DNA from: Nocardia xishanensis NBRC 101358
GTDB taxonomy: Bacteria; Actinomycetota; Actinomycetes; Mycobacteriales; Mycobacteriaceae
Assembly (NCBI RefSeq): GCF_001613365.1
Contig: NZ_BDCF01000008.1
Span: forward strand, 248,001-312,000
DNA length: 64,000 nucleotides
Direction of reading: 5' to 3'
The notes below the pieces were generated by a model. It searched no databases and was not told the origin of the DNA. It was given only the letters and a program-made list of their open reading frames with translations. Position numbers and translations under genes: made by a program. Shown here piece after piece: positions 25,383-33,971 of this stretch (position 1 is the stretch's first letter; every line of letters begins with the position of its first letter).

Positions 25383-26027
25383 TCAGGGATTTTCGTAGAG
25401 CAGCAGATCGACGACGCGCAGGATTCGGTCGACGTCGAAGCGTTGGGGGTCGGTCAGCATCTGGCGGGCCACGGTTTGGACGGCGCCCTGCACGATCTCG
25501 ACGAAGACGTCGAGGTCCACTTCGTCGGTGTGCTCGCCGGCCGGTCGGCCGGCCAGCCAGTCGCCGAGCAGCCGTCGCAGCGGCGCGCGCAGTTCGTCGC
25601 GCGCCCGCTCGATCGGCGGACGCAGTGCGACGGGTACGCCGTCGATCGGGTAATACACCAGCCGCCAGCTGTCGGGGACGGAGCGCAGATCGCTCAGGAA
25701 GCGGGTCAATCCGGCGAGCAGCGCCGCCTTGGGATCGGCGGCCGCGGTGTCGCGCTCGGCCACGTACGCGGTGGCGGCGATCATGCGGGCGGTCTCGCGG
25801 GCGATGAGGTCGCCGAGCAGGTCGTCGCGATTGGCGTAGAGGTCGTAGACCACAGGGCGGGTCACCCCGCCGCCCTCGGCCACCGCGGCGATCGTGACCT
25901 CCGCGAAGCCGGATGTGGCGAGAATGCGCAACGCCGTGTCCAGCAACTGTTCTCGCCGATCGGCCGGTTGCAGGCGCTTGGCGTATCTGCGGCGCGGCCG
26001 GGCGGCGTCGCTACCCGCGCGCGCCAC
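25383..26027 (-). CDS. TetR family regulator
   Basis: This 214-residue protein has a basic N-terminus and a TetR_N helix-turn-helix at about residues 22-70 (REQLLDTALRILATSGFAEV; then VTRPVVYDLYANRDDLLGDL). The C-terminal ligand domain is not diagnostic. Its start overlaps the end of the second TetR gene by 17 bases, so both are expressed together. Likely targets are the SDR/CocE genes downstream or the divergent mce operon (inference). No operator could be placed with confidence. Confidence 0.9.
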   Translation of the reverse strand: MARAGSDAARPRRRYAKRLQPADRREQLLDTALRILATSGFAEVTIAAVAEGGGVTRPVVYDLYANRDDLLGDLIARETARMIAATAYVAERDTAAADPKAALLAGLTRFLSDLRSVPDSWRLVYYPIDGVPVALRPPIERARDELRAPLRRLLGDWLAGRPAGEHTDEVDLDVFVEIVQGAVQTVARQMLTDPQRFDVDRILRVVDLLLYENP

Positions 26028-26634
26028 CGGCCACCTCCTCGATGCCCGCGGCGGCCACGGCCCGGCGCGCGATCCAGCGCAAGGTCGCGGCTACTGCCTC
26101 GCGGCGCTGCGCGCCCCCTTCGGCGAGCACGAGGCGAGCGGCGGTCTCGCTCGTGCTGATGGCGGTGTAGCTGACGAGTTCGGCGTCCACCTCCCGCTCG
26201 CCCATGGCGGCGATCAGGCGGATCATGGCTTCGGAGCGCTCGCGCAACACCGCTCGGCCGCGCTTCACCCGTTCGTGTGCCACCGGCGGCAGCGCCCGGT
26301 CTCGCAGCAGCACGAATCGCCACGTGTCCGGCGCGGCGAGCACCACGTCCAGGAACAGGTCGGTGGCCGCGGCCGCGACCTCGGCGGGATCGGCTCCCGG
26401 CCGTATTTCGGGAATGGTCGCGGTCGCCATGGCGAGCGCGCGTTCTTCCTCTCGGTCCAGCAGGGCGGTGAAAAGTCCTTCCCGGTCGCCGAATTCGGCG
26501 TAGAGCGCGGGCCTGGTCAGGCCTGCGGCTCGGGCGACCGCGTGCATGCTCGCCTGGGCATAGCCCTCGCGGAGAATGAGATCGCGTGCCGCGTCGAGGA
26601 TCTGGTCGCGTCGCGCTGACACCTTCGCCTCCAT
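26011..26634 (-). CDS. TetR family regulator, divergent from the mce operon
   Basis: This 207-residue TetR protein has its helix-turn-helix at residues 8-55 (RRDQILDAARDLILREGYAQ; LTRPALYAEFGDREGLF). The C-terminal domain (LVLAEGGAQRREAVAATLRW) resembles the TetR_C domain of AefR-like proteins. It is transcribed away from yrbEA across a 345-base gap, the usual position of an mce repressor in mycobacteria and Nocardia (Mce3R and KstR-type logic), although it is not recognisably either of those. It is translationally coupled to the next TetR gene. Confidence 0.9.
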   Translation of the reverse strand: MEAKVSARRDQILDAARDLILREGYAQASMHAVARAAGLTRPALYAEFGDREGLFTALLDREEERALAMATATIPEIRPGADPAEVAAAATDLFLDVVLAAPDTWRFVLLRDRALPPVAHERVKRGRAVLRERSEAMIRLIAAMGEREVDAELVSYTAISTSETAARLVLAEGGAQRREAVAATLRWIARRAVAAAGIEEVAGGARG

Positions 26635-26979
26635 CGTGGTCGATCGTCGAGCGTCAGCACTCCCCCAGCGAACTGGTCACCCGCTTGAAACAGTGTACGC
26701 AGCCGAGCGTCCGCCGGGGCGCGTCGCGCCGGAATGCGACCGTCTCGTATATCGGTTTGCTCACGGCGGCAATGAATTTCGCGCTAACCCAGGGTCGCCG
26801 CCCAGTCACGGGGTAAATTGACATCGTTGTATTCGATTGTGACGCAGACTACTTCCAATCGGCAGAAGTGTCGGCAGTCACGGATTATCGCGGCATCGGG
26901 CTACCCAGAAGCGCCAGATGTCGGCGACCCGCGCCGAGGCGGATCGGCGTGTGCGCAACGGGGGATGCAGGGAGGAACG
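26635..26979. other. Intergenic control region between TetR gene and mce operon
   Basis: No gene is visible in these 345 bases. The middle part (26740-26890) is clearly less GC-rich than its surroundings and contains TTGACATCGTTGTATTCG at 26818-26835, consistent with divergent promoters. GGAGG at 26971-26975 is the ribosome site of yrbEA. I could not find a long inverted repeat that would be a convincing TetR operator. Confidence 0.5.
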
Positions 26980-27822
26980 ATGAAGGAGGCGGCACCGGCC
27001 TCGGACGGGGGCGCGATCCGGATCGCGCGGGAAAACGTCGGCGCCACAGCGGTTTCCAGCGTGCGCACGTTCGGCCGTGCGGTCGATCTCGGCATCGAGT
27101 CGGTGCGCGGCGCGGTCTCCGATCTGATCGGCCTGCGGTTCCAGTGGCAGGAGATGCTGCGCCAGGCTTGGTATTTGGTGACCGTGACGACGCTGCCCGC
27201 GGTGTTGATGGCGGTGCCGTTCGGCGTGGTGGTCTCGGTGCAGGTGGGCAACCTGATCCATCAACTCGGCGCCGACTCCATGATCGGCGCGGCGGGCGGC
27301 CTCGGCGTGATCCAGCAGGGCGCGCCGATCGCCACCGGATTGCTGCTCGGCGGCGCCGGCGCCTCGGCCATCGCCGCCGACCTCGGTGCGCGGACCGTGC
27401 GCGAGGAGATAGACGCGTTGCGCACCATGGGAATCAGTCCCGTGCACCGGCTCGTCATCCCGCGGGTGGCGGCGATGCTGTTCGTCGCGCCCCTGCTGAA
27501 CGTGCTCATCATCTTCGTCGGCGTGGTGTCCGGCTACGCGGTGGCGATCAGCGCGCAGAACGTGACGCCGGGCAGCTATTGGGCGACGTTCGGCTCCTTC
27601 GCGGTCGTCGCCGATGTGTGGATCTCGCTGGCCAAGGCGATGTTGTTCGGCTTCTTGGTGGTGATCATCGCCTGCCAGCGCGGGCTGGAGGCCAAGGGCG
27701 GGCCGCGCGGCGTCGCGGACGGCGTCAACGCCGCCGTGGTGATCTCGGTGGCGTCGATCATCGTGGTCAACCTGGTGATCACCCAGATCGTGACGATGTT
27801 CCTGCCGCTGCGGGTGGCCTGA
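26980..27822 (+). CDS. YrbE-type permease, first subunit of the mce transporter
   Basis: This 280-residue MlaE/YrbE integral membrane protein has about five hydrophobic segments. The family block is present: GAGASAIAADLGARTVREEI followed by DALRTMGISPVHRLVIPR at about residues 125-165. It pairs with the second YrbE protein to form the permease of an ABC-like lipid importer powered by an MceG/MlaF ATPase, which is not in this window. The ATG at 26980 follows GGAGGAACG. It is the first gene of a continuous eight-gene operon ending at 35011. Confidence 0.93.
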   Translation: MKEAAPASDGGAIRIARENVGATAVSSVRTFGRAVDLGIESVRGAVSDLIGLRFQWQEMLRQAWYLVTVTTLPAVLMAVPFGVVVSVQVGNLIHQLGADSMIGAAGGLGVIQQGAPIATGLLLGGAGASAIAADLGARTVREEIDALRTMGISPVHRLVIPRVAAMLFVAPLLNVLIIFVGVVSGYAVAISAQNVTPGSYWATFGSFAVVADVWISLAKAMLFGFLVVIIACQRGLEAKGGPRGVADGVNAAVVISVASIIVVNLVITQIVTMFLPLRVA

Positions 27823-27823
27823 G

Positions 27824-28690
27824 ATGACGGCGACACCCTACGCACCCAAAGGCCTCGGCTGGGCGTATCGCGCCGTCCGCAATCGCGGCCGGGTTCTCGC
27901 CCCTGTCGAGACCACCGGCTTCCTGCTCGGCTTCGTCTTTCAGGCGCTGTGGGCGATACCGCTGACGCTGCGCCGCTATCGCACCCAGACGATGCGCACC
28001 ATCACCGACATGACCTGGGGCCGTGGTTCGGTCATCGTCGGCGGCGGCACCGTGCCGATGCTGGTGGTGCTCGGCGTCGCGATGGGTGCCGGCGTCGGCA
28101 TCCAATCCTTCGCCGCGCTGGACCTGATCGGCCTCGGGCCGGTCACAGGCGTGGTGTCGGCTTTCGCGAACACCAGGGAACTCGCACCGATCGCGGCGGC
28201 GATCGGCTTCGCCGCGCAGGCGGGCTGCCGGATGACCGCGGAGATCGGCTCGATGCGCATCTCCGAGGAGATCGACGCCATCGAGTCGCTCGGATTGCGT
28301 TCGGTGCCTTTCGTCGTCACCACGCGGGTCATCGCGGGCGCCGTCGCGATCGTGCCGACCTTCCTGATCGCGCTGATCCTGAGCTATTTGGCCTGTTCGG
28401 CGGTGATCGTCCTGCTGCACGGTCAGGCGGGCGGTGTGTACAACCATTACTTCTTCCAATTCACCAGCGGCTACGACGTGCTCGCCGCGGTGATCAAGAT
28501 CCTGATGTTCGGCGTCACCGTCATCCTGATCCATTGCTACTACGGCCTTTTCGCCTCCGGCGGGCCCGAGGGGGTCGGCATCGCGTCGGGCCGCGCGGTG
28601 CGGGCCAGCTTCGTCGCCATCATCGCCCTCGACATGGTGCTCACCATCGTGCTCTGGGGCATCGACTCCGCCATCGAATTCCCGGGATGA
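27824..28690 (+). CDS. YrbE-type permease, second subunit of the mce transporter
   Basis: This is a 288-residue MlaE/YrbE permease. The conserved block QAGCRMTAEIGSMRISEEID lies at about residues 130-150 and is followed by IESLGLRSVPFVVTTRVIAG. The start codon lies one base after the stop of the first subunit, so translation is coupled. It would form a heterodimeric membrane channel base with the preceding protein, on which the Mce proteins assemble. Confidence 0.93.
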   Translation: MTATPYAPKGLGWAYRAVRNRGRVLAPVETTGFLLGFVFQALWAIPLTLRRYRTQTMRTITDMTWGRGSVIVGGGTVPMLVVLGVAMGAGVGIQSFAALDLIGLGPVTGVVSAFANTRELAPIAAAIGFAAQAGCRMTAEIGSMRISEEIDAIESLGLRSVPFVVTTRVIAGAVAIVPTFLIALILSYLACSAVIVLLHGQAGGVYNHYFFQFTSGYDVLAAVIKILMFGVTVILIHCYYGLFASGGPEGVGIASGRAVRASFVAIIALDMVLTIVLWGIDSAIEFPG

Positions 28691-28694
28691 GCCC

Positions 28695-29753
28695 ATGCCG
28701 AACTACGGACTACCCGGCGTTCCGATGAGCAGGCGCGGTTCCCGCGCCCTCGGCGCCGCCGCGTTGGCGCTGACGGTCGCCGCGGGCCTCACCTGGCGCG
28801 CAGGTCTCGACGACCGGCCGCCGGACCGCCTCCAGGTCCAGCTGCGCACCGAGCAGATCGGCGAAGGCGTCGTCGAGGGCACGCGGGTGCGCTACGACGG
28901 TGTCACCGTCGGTGAGATCACCGAGATCGCCGCCGTCGGCGCGGGACACCAGCTGCTCACGCTCGATCTCGACAAGACGCAGACCGCGGGCCTCACCGAC
29001 GCGCTCACCGTGGACTACGCGCCGGAGAACCTGTTCGGTATCAGCGCGCTCACGCTGCGGGCCGCGGCGGGCGGCGCACCGCTCACCGAAGGCGGGATGA
29101 TCGATCTCGCGGGCGCGCACGCCGACAAGGTCACCGACGTGACCATGGGCAGCCTGCTGCGCGCGCTCACCGCGACCTCCACCGAGGTGCTCACCCCCGA
29201 GCTGTCGGAACTGCTCGCCACCGTCAACAGCGAGATGAGCTCGTTCGCCCCGCTCTGGGAGGCGATCGTCACGCTCGGCCGCGCCGTCGCCGATACCCAG
29301 CGCTACCCTGCGCCGTACCTGATCGACCAGTACGCGGCCTTCTTCGGCGGCCTCGGCGATTTCGCCTCCGCGACCTTCCGGCTGTTGCACGCGGTGATGA
29401 ACATCGAGATCTTCCGCCACGACCGGCCGCGCTACGACGCCACCATCACGATGGTCGTCGATGGAGCCCTGCCCAAGATCGGCCTGCTGGGCGACGCGGC
29501 GAATCGGCAATTGTCCAGCTACACAGCGGAACTGACGCCGCTCGTCGCCGTGCTCGCGGCCACGGTGCCCGCGCCGGGACGCTCGCGCGCCGAGGCCGCC
29601 GCGTTGGTCGATCGGCTCGAGCGCCTGTTCTCCGACACCCCCGATGGGCCCGCGCTGAATGTGGCCGTGACCCTGCGCGGTATGCCAGGGCTCGCGGTGC
29701 CGCTGCTCGGACCGTCCGGATTCGCGGCGATCGGCGCGGGAGGTGCGCGATGA
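28695..29753 (+). CDS. mceA: MceA-type substrate-binding protein
   Basis: This 352-residue protein has one N-terminal signal-anchor helix (LGAAALALTVAAGLTW). The MlaD/MCE domain follows at about residues 45-120 (VVEGTRVRYDGVTVGEITEI). The rest is the helical Mce C-terminal domain. It would form part of the hexameric MceA-F tube that carries lipid across the periplasm. The start at 28695 lies 4 bases after yrbEB; an ATG at 28725 (MSRRGSRALG) is an alternative. It ends by overlapping mceB. It is rather short for an MceA protein, whose C-terminal tail is often longer. Confidence 0.88.
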   Translation: MPNYGLPGVPMSRRGSRALGAAALALTVAAGLTWRAGLDDRPPDRLQVQLRTEQIGEGVVEGTRVRYDGVTVGEITEIAAVGAGHQLLTLDLDKTQTAGLTDALTVDYAPENLFGISALTLRAAAGGAPLTEGGMIDLAGAHADKVTDVTMGSLLRALTATSTEVLTPELSELLATVNSEMSSFAPLWEAIVTLGRAVADTQRYPAPYLIDQYAAFFGGLGDFASATFRLLHAVMNIEIFRHDRPRYDATITMVVDGALPKIGLLGDAANRQLSSYTAELTPLVAVLAATVPAPGRSRAEAAALVDRLERLFSDTPDGPALNVAVTLRGMPGLAVPLLGPSGFAAIGAGGAR

Positions 29754-30772
29754 CGGCCCTGCCGATCCGTGCCGTGGTGTGGCGGCTCGGGCTGTTCGCG
29801 GCCGCGATGGTCGTACTGCTCGCCGTCGTCGTGCAGGCGATCACCCGCCCGGTCGATGGCGAGACCGGTTCCTACACGGCCGAATTCACCGACGTGAGCG
29901 GGCTGAAGACCGGCGACGACGTCCGGATGTTCGGCGTGTCGGTCGGCAAGGTCGCCGAGATCGGACGGGCGGGCAACAACGCCCGCGTCACCTTCACCGT
30001 CCGGCGCGACCGTCCTGTCTACGACGCCAGCGTCATCGCCATCCGCTACCAGTCCCTGACCGGTCAGCGTTATGTCGATGTGCGGCAACCGGATCGACCC
30101 GGCGCCCAGCTGCGGCCCGGCGCGGCGTTCGGGGTGGCGAGCACGGTGCCTTCGTTCGACATCACCCAGCTGTTCAACGGCTTGCAGCCGGTGATCGCCG
30201 AGTTCTCGCCCGGCGCGCTCAATCAGTTCACCGAAAGCGTGCTGGCGGTGATCGAAGGGAACGGGTCCGGCATCGGCCCCGCGCTGGACGCCATCGAGAA
30301 GCTCAGTCGCTACACCTCGGATCGGCAGGCGGTGATCGCCACCATCGTGGCCAATCTGCACGGGATCTTCACCCAGATCGGCGGGCGCTCATCGCATCTG
30401 GCCACGCTGCTGGACGGCATCGCGGAGGTGTTCAGCGCCTTCCGGGTGAAGCTGGACGGTTTGCTCGACTTCGCCGCCGTGGCTCCCTCGGCGATGGGAC
30501 CCCTGAACAGCCTGATGGAGACGCTCGGTTTCACCGAGAACAGCAATCCCGACCTGATGACCGACCTGCGGCTGCTGTTCCCCGACCCGCAGGCGACGCT
30601 GGACGCGCTCGGCAGGCTGCCTGGTCTGCTCCAGGCGCTCAGCGCCGCGCTGCCGCCCGCGCCTGGCGCCGCCGGACCGGTGTCGATGAGCTGCTCGAAG
30701 GGCCCCGTCGCACTCCCCCAGGTGCTTTCGGTGCTGGTCGCCGGACAGAGGATCGCGATATGCAACGGATGA
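29750..30772 (+). CDS. mceB: MceB-type protein
   Basis: This 340-residue protein has an N-terminal membrane anchor (LGLFAAAMVVLLAVVVQAI), an MCE domain at about 38-115 (EFTDVSGLKTGDDVRMFGVS, RYQSLTGQRYVDVR) and the helical MceB tail with FDITQLFNGLQPVIAEFSP. That last motif, near the end of the first helix of the tail, is typical of MceB subunits. A Cys pair near the C-terminus (SMSCSKG, IAICNG) may form a disulfide. The start overlaps the mceA stop by 4 bases. Confidence 0.9.
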   Translation: MTALPIRAVVWRLGLFAAAMVVLLAVVVQAITRPVDGETGSYTAEFTDVSGLKTGDDVRMFGVSVGKVAEIGRAGNNARVTFTVRRDRPVYDASVIAIRYQSLTGQRYVDVRQPDRPGAQLRPGAAFGVASTVPSFDITQLFNGLQPVIAEFSPGALNQFTESVLAVIEGNGSGIGPALDAIEKLSRYTSDRQAVIATIVANLHGIFTQIGGRSSHLATLLDGIAEVFSAFRVKLDGLLDFAAVAPSAMGPLNSLMETLGFTENSNPDLMTDLRLLFPDPQATLDALGRLPGLLQALSAALPPAPGAAGPVSMSCSKGPVALPQVLSVLVAGQRIAICNG

Positions 30773-31794
30773 TCGAGCGGTCGTTGAATCGGCTCGCGCC
30801 GCCGGGATTTTCGCACGATTGGCATGAGGCGGCCAAGAACGCCAGGGAATTCCGGCTCGGCATCCTGGGTGCGCTGTTCGTCACCGCGCTGCTGTTGGCG
30901 ACCGCGGTGATCTACCTGATTCCGCTGGGCAAGGCCGAGTACACCGCCGATCTGGCGGAGGCGAACTCGGTGAAGGTGGGCGACCAGGTCCGCCTCGCCG
31001 GCATCACCGTCGGCTCGGTGACCGCGCTCGAGCTCGGCGAGACGAAGGTGCGGATGACCTTCACGGTGGACCGCGACGTGTTTCTCGGTGACGCGACCAG
31101 CCTGGAGATCCGCATGCTCACCGCGGTCGGCGGCCACTACGTCGCGGTGTTCCCCGCGGGTGACCGCGCCCTCGGTTCACGGCCGATCCCGCCGGACCGG
31201 GTGCGACTCCCCTACAGTTTGGTGCGCATACTGCAGGACGCCGCGACGCCCGTCGCCCAGGTCGACGGTGAGACGCTGCGCCGGAATCTGGCCGCCCTGC
31301 AAGACTCCCTGGACACCAGCCCCGACGCGCTGCGCCAGATGGGCGCCGCGATGCAGTCCTTCGTGGACATCCTGCGCGGGCAGAACCTCGAGGTGTCGCG
31401 TGCGCTCGCGGTGCTGGACGAGTACCTGCGCGCGATCGATGTGAACAAATCGCTGATCGGGACGTTCGTTCGCGAGGTCGGCACGCTGCTGACCGTCGGG
31501 CTCGGCAAGCGCGCCGAGATCGAATCGGCCCTGACGGTGGCGGCTTCGCTGTTGGCGCGGATCGCGGCGGTGGAGCCGTCCTGGCGGGAGGTGCTCGCGC
31601 CGCTGGCCGGGAAGCTGCGCGAACTGCTGCCGCAGCTGGAACAGCTCGGCGCGCAACTGGACGCGGCCATTCCGCAGTGGCAGCGGCTGCGCGAACAACT
31701 CGTGGCGATGACCGCCTCCGAGGACGGTGTCGTCATCGATCAGTCGGCGCTGACGGCGACGGTGTGCATTCCGCTGCCGGGATTGGAGTGCTGA
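30760..31794 (+). CDS. mceC: MceC-type protein
   Basis: This 344-residue protein has an anchor helix (GILGALFVTALLLATAVIY) at about 36-55, an MCE domain (ANSVKVGDQVRLAGITVGSV) at about 68-145 and a helical tail (LRQMGAAMQSFVDILRGQNL). The ATG at 30760 overlaps mceB by 13 bases; a second in-frame ATG at 30769 would give a standard ATGA overlap and is equally plausible. The soluble segment before the anchor is longer than in the other subunits. Confidence 0.88.
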   Translation: MQRMIERSLNRLAPPGFSHDWHEAAKNAREFRLGILGALFVTALLLATAVIYLIPLGKAEYTADLAEANSVKVGDQVRLAGITVGSVTALELGETKVRMTFTVDRDVFLGDATSLEIRMLTAVGGHYVAVFPAGDRALGSRPIPPDRVRLPYSLVRILQDAATPVAQVDGETLRRNLAALQDSLDTSPDALRQMGAAMQSFVDILRGQNLEVSRALAVLDEYLRAIDVNKSLIGTFVREVGTLLTVGLGKRAEIESALTVAASLLARIAAVEPSWREVLAPLAGKLRELLPQLEQLGAQLDAAIPQWQRLREQLVAMTASEDGVVIDQSALTATVCIPLPGLEC

Positions 31795-31797
31795 GCG

Positions 31798-32895
31798 ATG
31801 ACACGCATCCTGCGGTCTCAGGGTTTCGTGACCGTCCTCGGCGCGCTGGTGCTGGCGCTGGTCGCCGCGATCGGCTATCTGGTGGTGTTCGATCCCGCAC
31901 GGAAGACGGTCGCCTACTGCGCCATCATGCCCGACGCCGTCGGCCTGTATCCAGGCAATCACGTGACGGCGCTCGGTATTCCGATCGGCACGGTGAACTC
32001 GGTACGTCCCGAGGGCACGGGCGTGCGGGTCGACTTCGAGGTGGAGGCGGACCGCGCGCTGCGCGGCGAGGTCACGGCGACAACGGTCTCCGACACCCTG
32101 GTCGCCGATCGCAACCTAGCGGTCCTGGGCGAGCCCGGCGCAGCGCCGTGGGATCGCTCGACGTGCATCACGAAGACCTTCACCCCGAAGAGCATCAGCC
32201 AGACGCTCCAGGGCTTCTCGCAGCTCGCCGGCCAGCTGACCGGCGGCGGGAACCCGGGCGAGCGGACCAGGATTCGAGACAGCGTCGTCGCCTTCGAGGC
32301 CGCCACCTCGGGGACCGGCCCGGAACTGAACAAGCTGATCACCGACCTCGGCGATGCCCTGCGCGCGCCCGACGCGGCCATCGGGCGCATCGGCGGACTG
32401 CTGGACTCCTATAGCAGGCTGATGTCGAGCATCGCGCTGAACTGGGACGACATCGAGATCGTGCTGAGGCAGGCGACCGAGGGCATAGCCTTCATCAACG
32501 AGCTCTGGAGCCGCGTGGTGCAGTTGATCGATTCGCTGCTCGTCATCCTGCCGTGGCTGAACGGCGTCGCCCGCGAATACGGCAGGCCGATCCTCGGCGC
32601 GCTGGACGGAGCGCTGCCGGGCCTGCGGCTGCTCTCGGCGAATGTCGCCGGTCTGCAACAGCTGGTGTCGATGGTCCCGCCGATCGTGCAGTTCTTCGAG
32701 CAGGTGATCGACCCCGTGACCGGGCGACCGCAGTTGACCTACGCAGCGCCGAAGGTCGGACTGCCCCGCGAGGAAGCCGATCGGATCTGCGCCGCACTGA
32801 ACGCGCTGCGTCCCGGCCATTGCGACGGCGCCGAAAACGGTTTGGCCGACGTGAATCTCGTGTCCCTGGTGCTCGGAACGGTAGGTGCCCGATGA
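31798..32895 (+). CDS. mceD: MceD-type protein
   Basis: This 365-residue protein has an anchor helix (VTVLGALVLALVAAIGYLVV) and an MCE domain at about 35-115 (YCAIMPDAVGLYPGNHVTAL, GIPIGTVNSV). The helical tail follows, with EIVLRQATEGIAFINELWSR. CAIM and CITKTF provide a Cys pair within the MCE domain; a second pair is at the C-terminal end (ICAAL, HCDGAE). It starts 3 bases after mceC and overlaps mceE as ATGA. Confidence 0.9.
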   Translation: MTRILRSQGFVTVLGALVLALVAAIGYLVVFDPARKTVAYCAIMPDAVGLYPGNHVTALGIPIGTVNSVRPEGTGVRVDFEVEADRALRGEVTATTVSDTLVADRNLAVLGEPGAAPWDRSTCITKTFTPKSISQTLQGFSQLAGQLTGGGNPGERTRIRDSVVAFEAATSGTGPELNKLITDLGDALRAPDAAIGRIGGLLDSYSRLMSSIALNWDDIEIVLRQATEGIAFINELWSRVVQLIDSLLVILPWLNGVAREYGRPILGALDGALPGLRLLSANVAGLQQLVSMVPPIVQFFEQVIDPVTGRPQLTYAAPKVGLPREEADRICAALNALRPGHCDGAENGLADVNLVSLVLGTVGAR

Positions 32896-33971
32896 CCGTG
32901 CGATCCGTCCGGCGGGCCACGCTCGCCCCGGCCGTGGCGGCCGCCCTGCTGCTGCCCGGATGCGGATTCGATCCCGCCCAGGTTCCGGTGCCCGGCGCGA
33001 CCGTGTCCGGCCCGACCTACCAGGTACGCATCGAGCTGGCCAACGCGCTCAACCTGCCCGCCCGGGCCAAGGTGGTCGCAAACGGCGCGCAGATCGGCAG
33101 CCTGCGCGAGGTCCGGGTGGTCGACCCGACGCCGGAGCAGCCCGGCCGGGTCGAGGCGGTCGTCGAGATCGCCGACGCGGTGCGACTGCCGGTGAGCACC
33201 ACCGTCCAGCTGCGCCAGAACACCATCCTCGGCGACATCTACATCGGACTCACCACGCCCACAGGTGATTTCGACCGCGTCATCGCGCCGGGCGGCACCA
33301 TCCCGCTGGCGCGGACCCGCCCCGCGCTCCAGGTCGAGGATCTGCTCGCGGGCATGTCGACCTTCGTCGGCGGCGGAGCGTTGCAGCAGATGCAGGCCAT
33401 CGTCGACCGCGTCAACGCGACGCTGCCGCAACAGCCCGCCGAGACCGCGCGGATCTTCGACGTTCTTGGCCGCGACGTGTCCGACGTGGCCGCGGACATG
33501 GCTGTGGTGGACCGGTTCCTCGACACGATCCAGCGCGATCTCGATGTGGCGCTACGCAATCCGCGCGAGCTCGACGCGTTGCTCAGCGAGCGCGGCGCGG
33601 TGGAGATCCCCGCCGACGCGACATCACTGGTGCTCACCCTCGGCGTGGTAGGCGGGCTCGGCATCGTCGGGCACGCGATCGCCTGGCTCGCTCCGCTACT
33701 CGAGGCGGGCGACGAGGCCGCGAAAGCATTGGTGCCGTTGCTTTTCGCGGACCGGCCGCTGGATCTGAGCGCGCCGTCGAATCTGAACCGGGTGGTGTCG
33801 CTGCTCCGCGACAAGATCATTCCGTTCGTGGAGCGCGGGCCGAAACTGAACGTCGGCACGGTGTTCGTGGCGGGAACAGGAACCGCGGAAGGGGCGCCTA
33901 CGCCGGTCGCCGCCGACGAGCAGGTGCAGCGGATCATCGCCACCCTCAGGATGATCGGAGTCGTGCGATGA
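32892..33971 (+). CDS. mceE: MceE-type lipoprotein (LprK/LprN-like)
   Basis: This 359-residue Mce subunit has a lipoprotein signal (lipobox LLPGC, Cys24), the hallmark of the E position in mce operons. The MCE domain covers about 42-125 (NLPARAKVVANGAQIGSLRE, LRQNTILGDIYIGL). The helical tail includes LGVVGGLGIVGHAIAWLAP, a hydrophobic stretch. It is translationally coupled to both neighbours by ATGA overlaps. Confidence 0.92.
   Translation: MTVRSVRRATLAPAVAAALLLPGCGFDPAQVPVPGATVSGPTYQVRIELANALNLPARAKVVANGAQIGSLREVRVVDPTPEQPGRVEAVVEIADAVRLPVSTTVQLRQNTILGDIYIGLTTPTGDFDRVIAPGGTIPLARTRPALQVEDLLAGMSTFVGGGALQQMQAIVDRVNATLPQQPAETARIFDVLGRDVSDVAADMAVVDRFLDTIQRDLDVALRNPRELDALLSERGAVEIPADATSLVLTLGVVGGLGIVGHAIAWLAPLLEAGDEAAKALVPLLFADRPLDLSAPSNLNRVVSLLRDKIIPFVERGPKLNVGTVFVAGTGTAEGAPTPVAADEQVQRIIATLRMIGVVR

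Noticed and set aside
26786..26816. GGGTAA at 26811-26816 as a SigF promoter of the mce operon
   Set aside because: No GTTT-like element lies 15 bases upstream (GGGT is found at that position).
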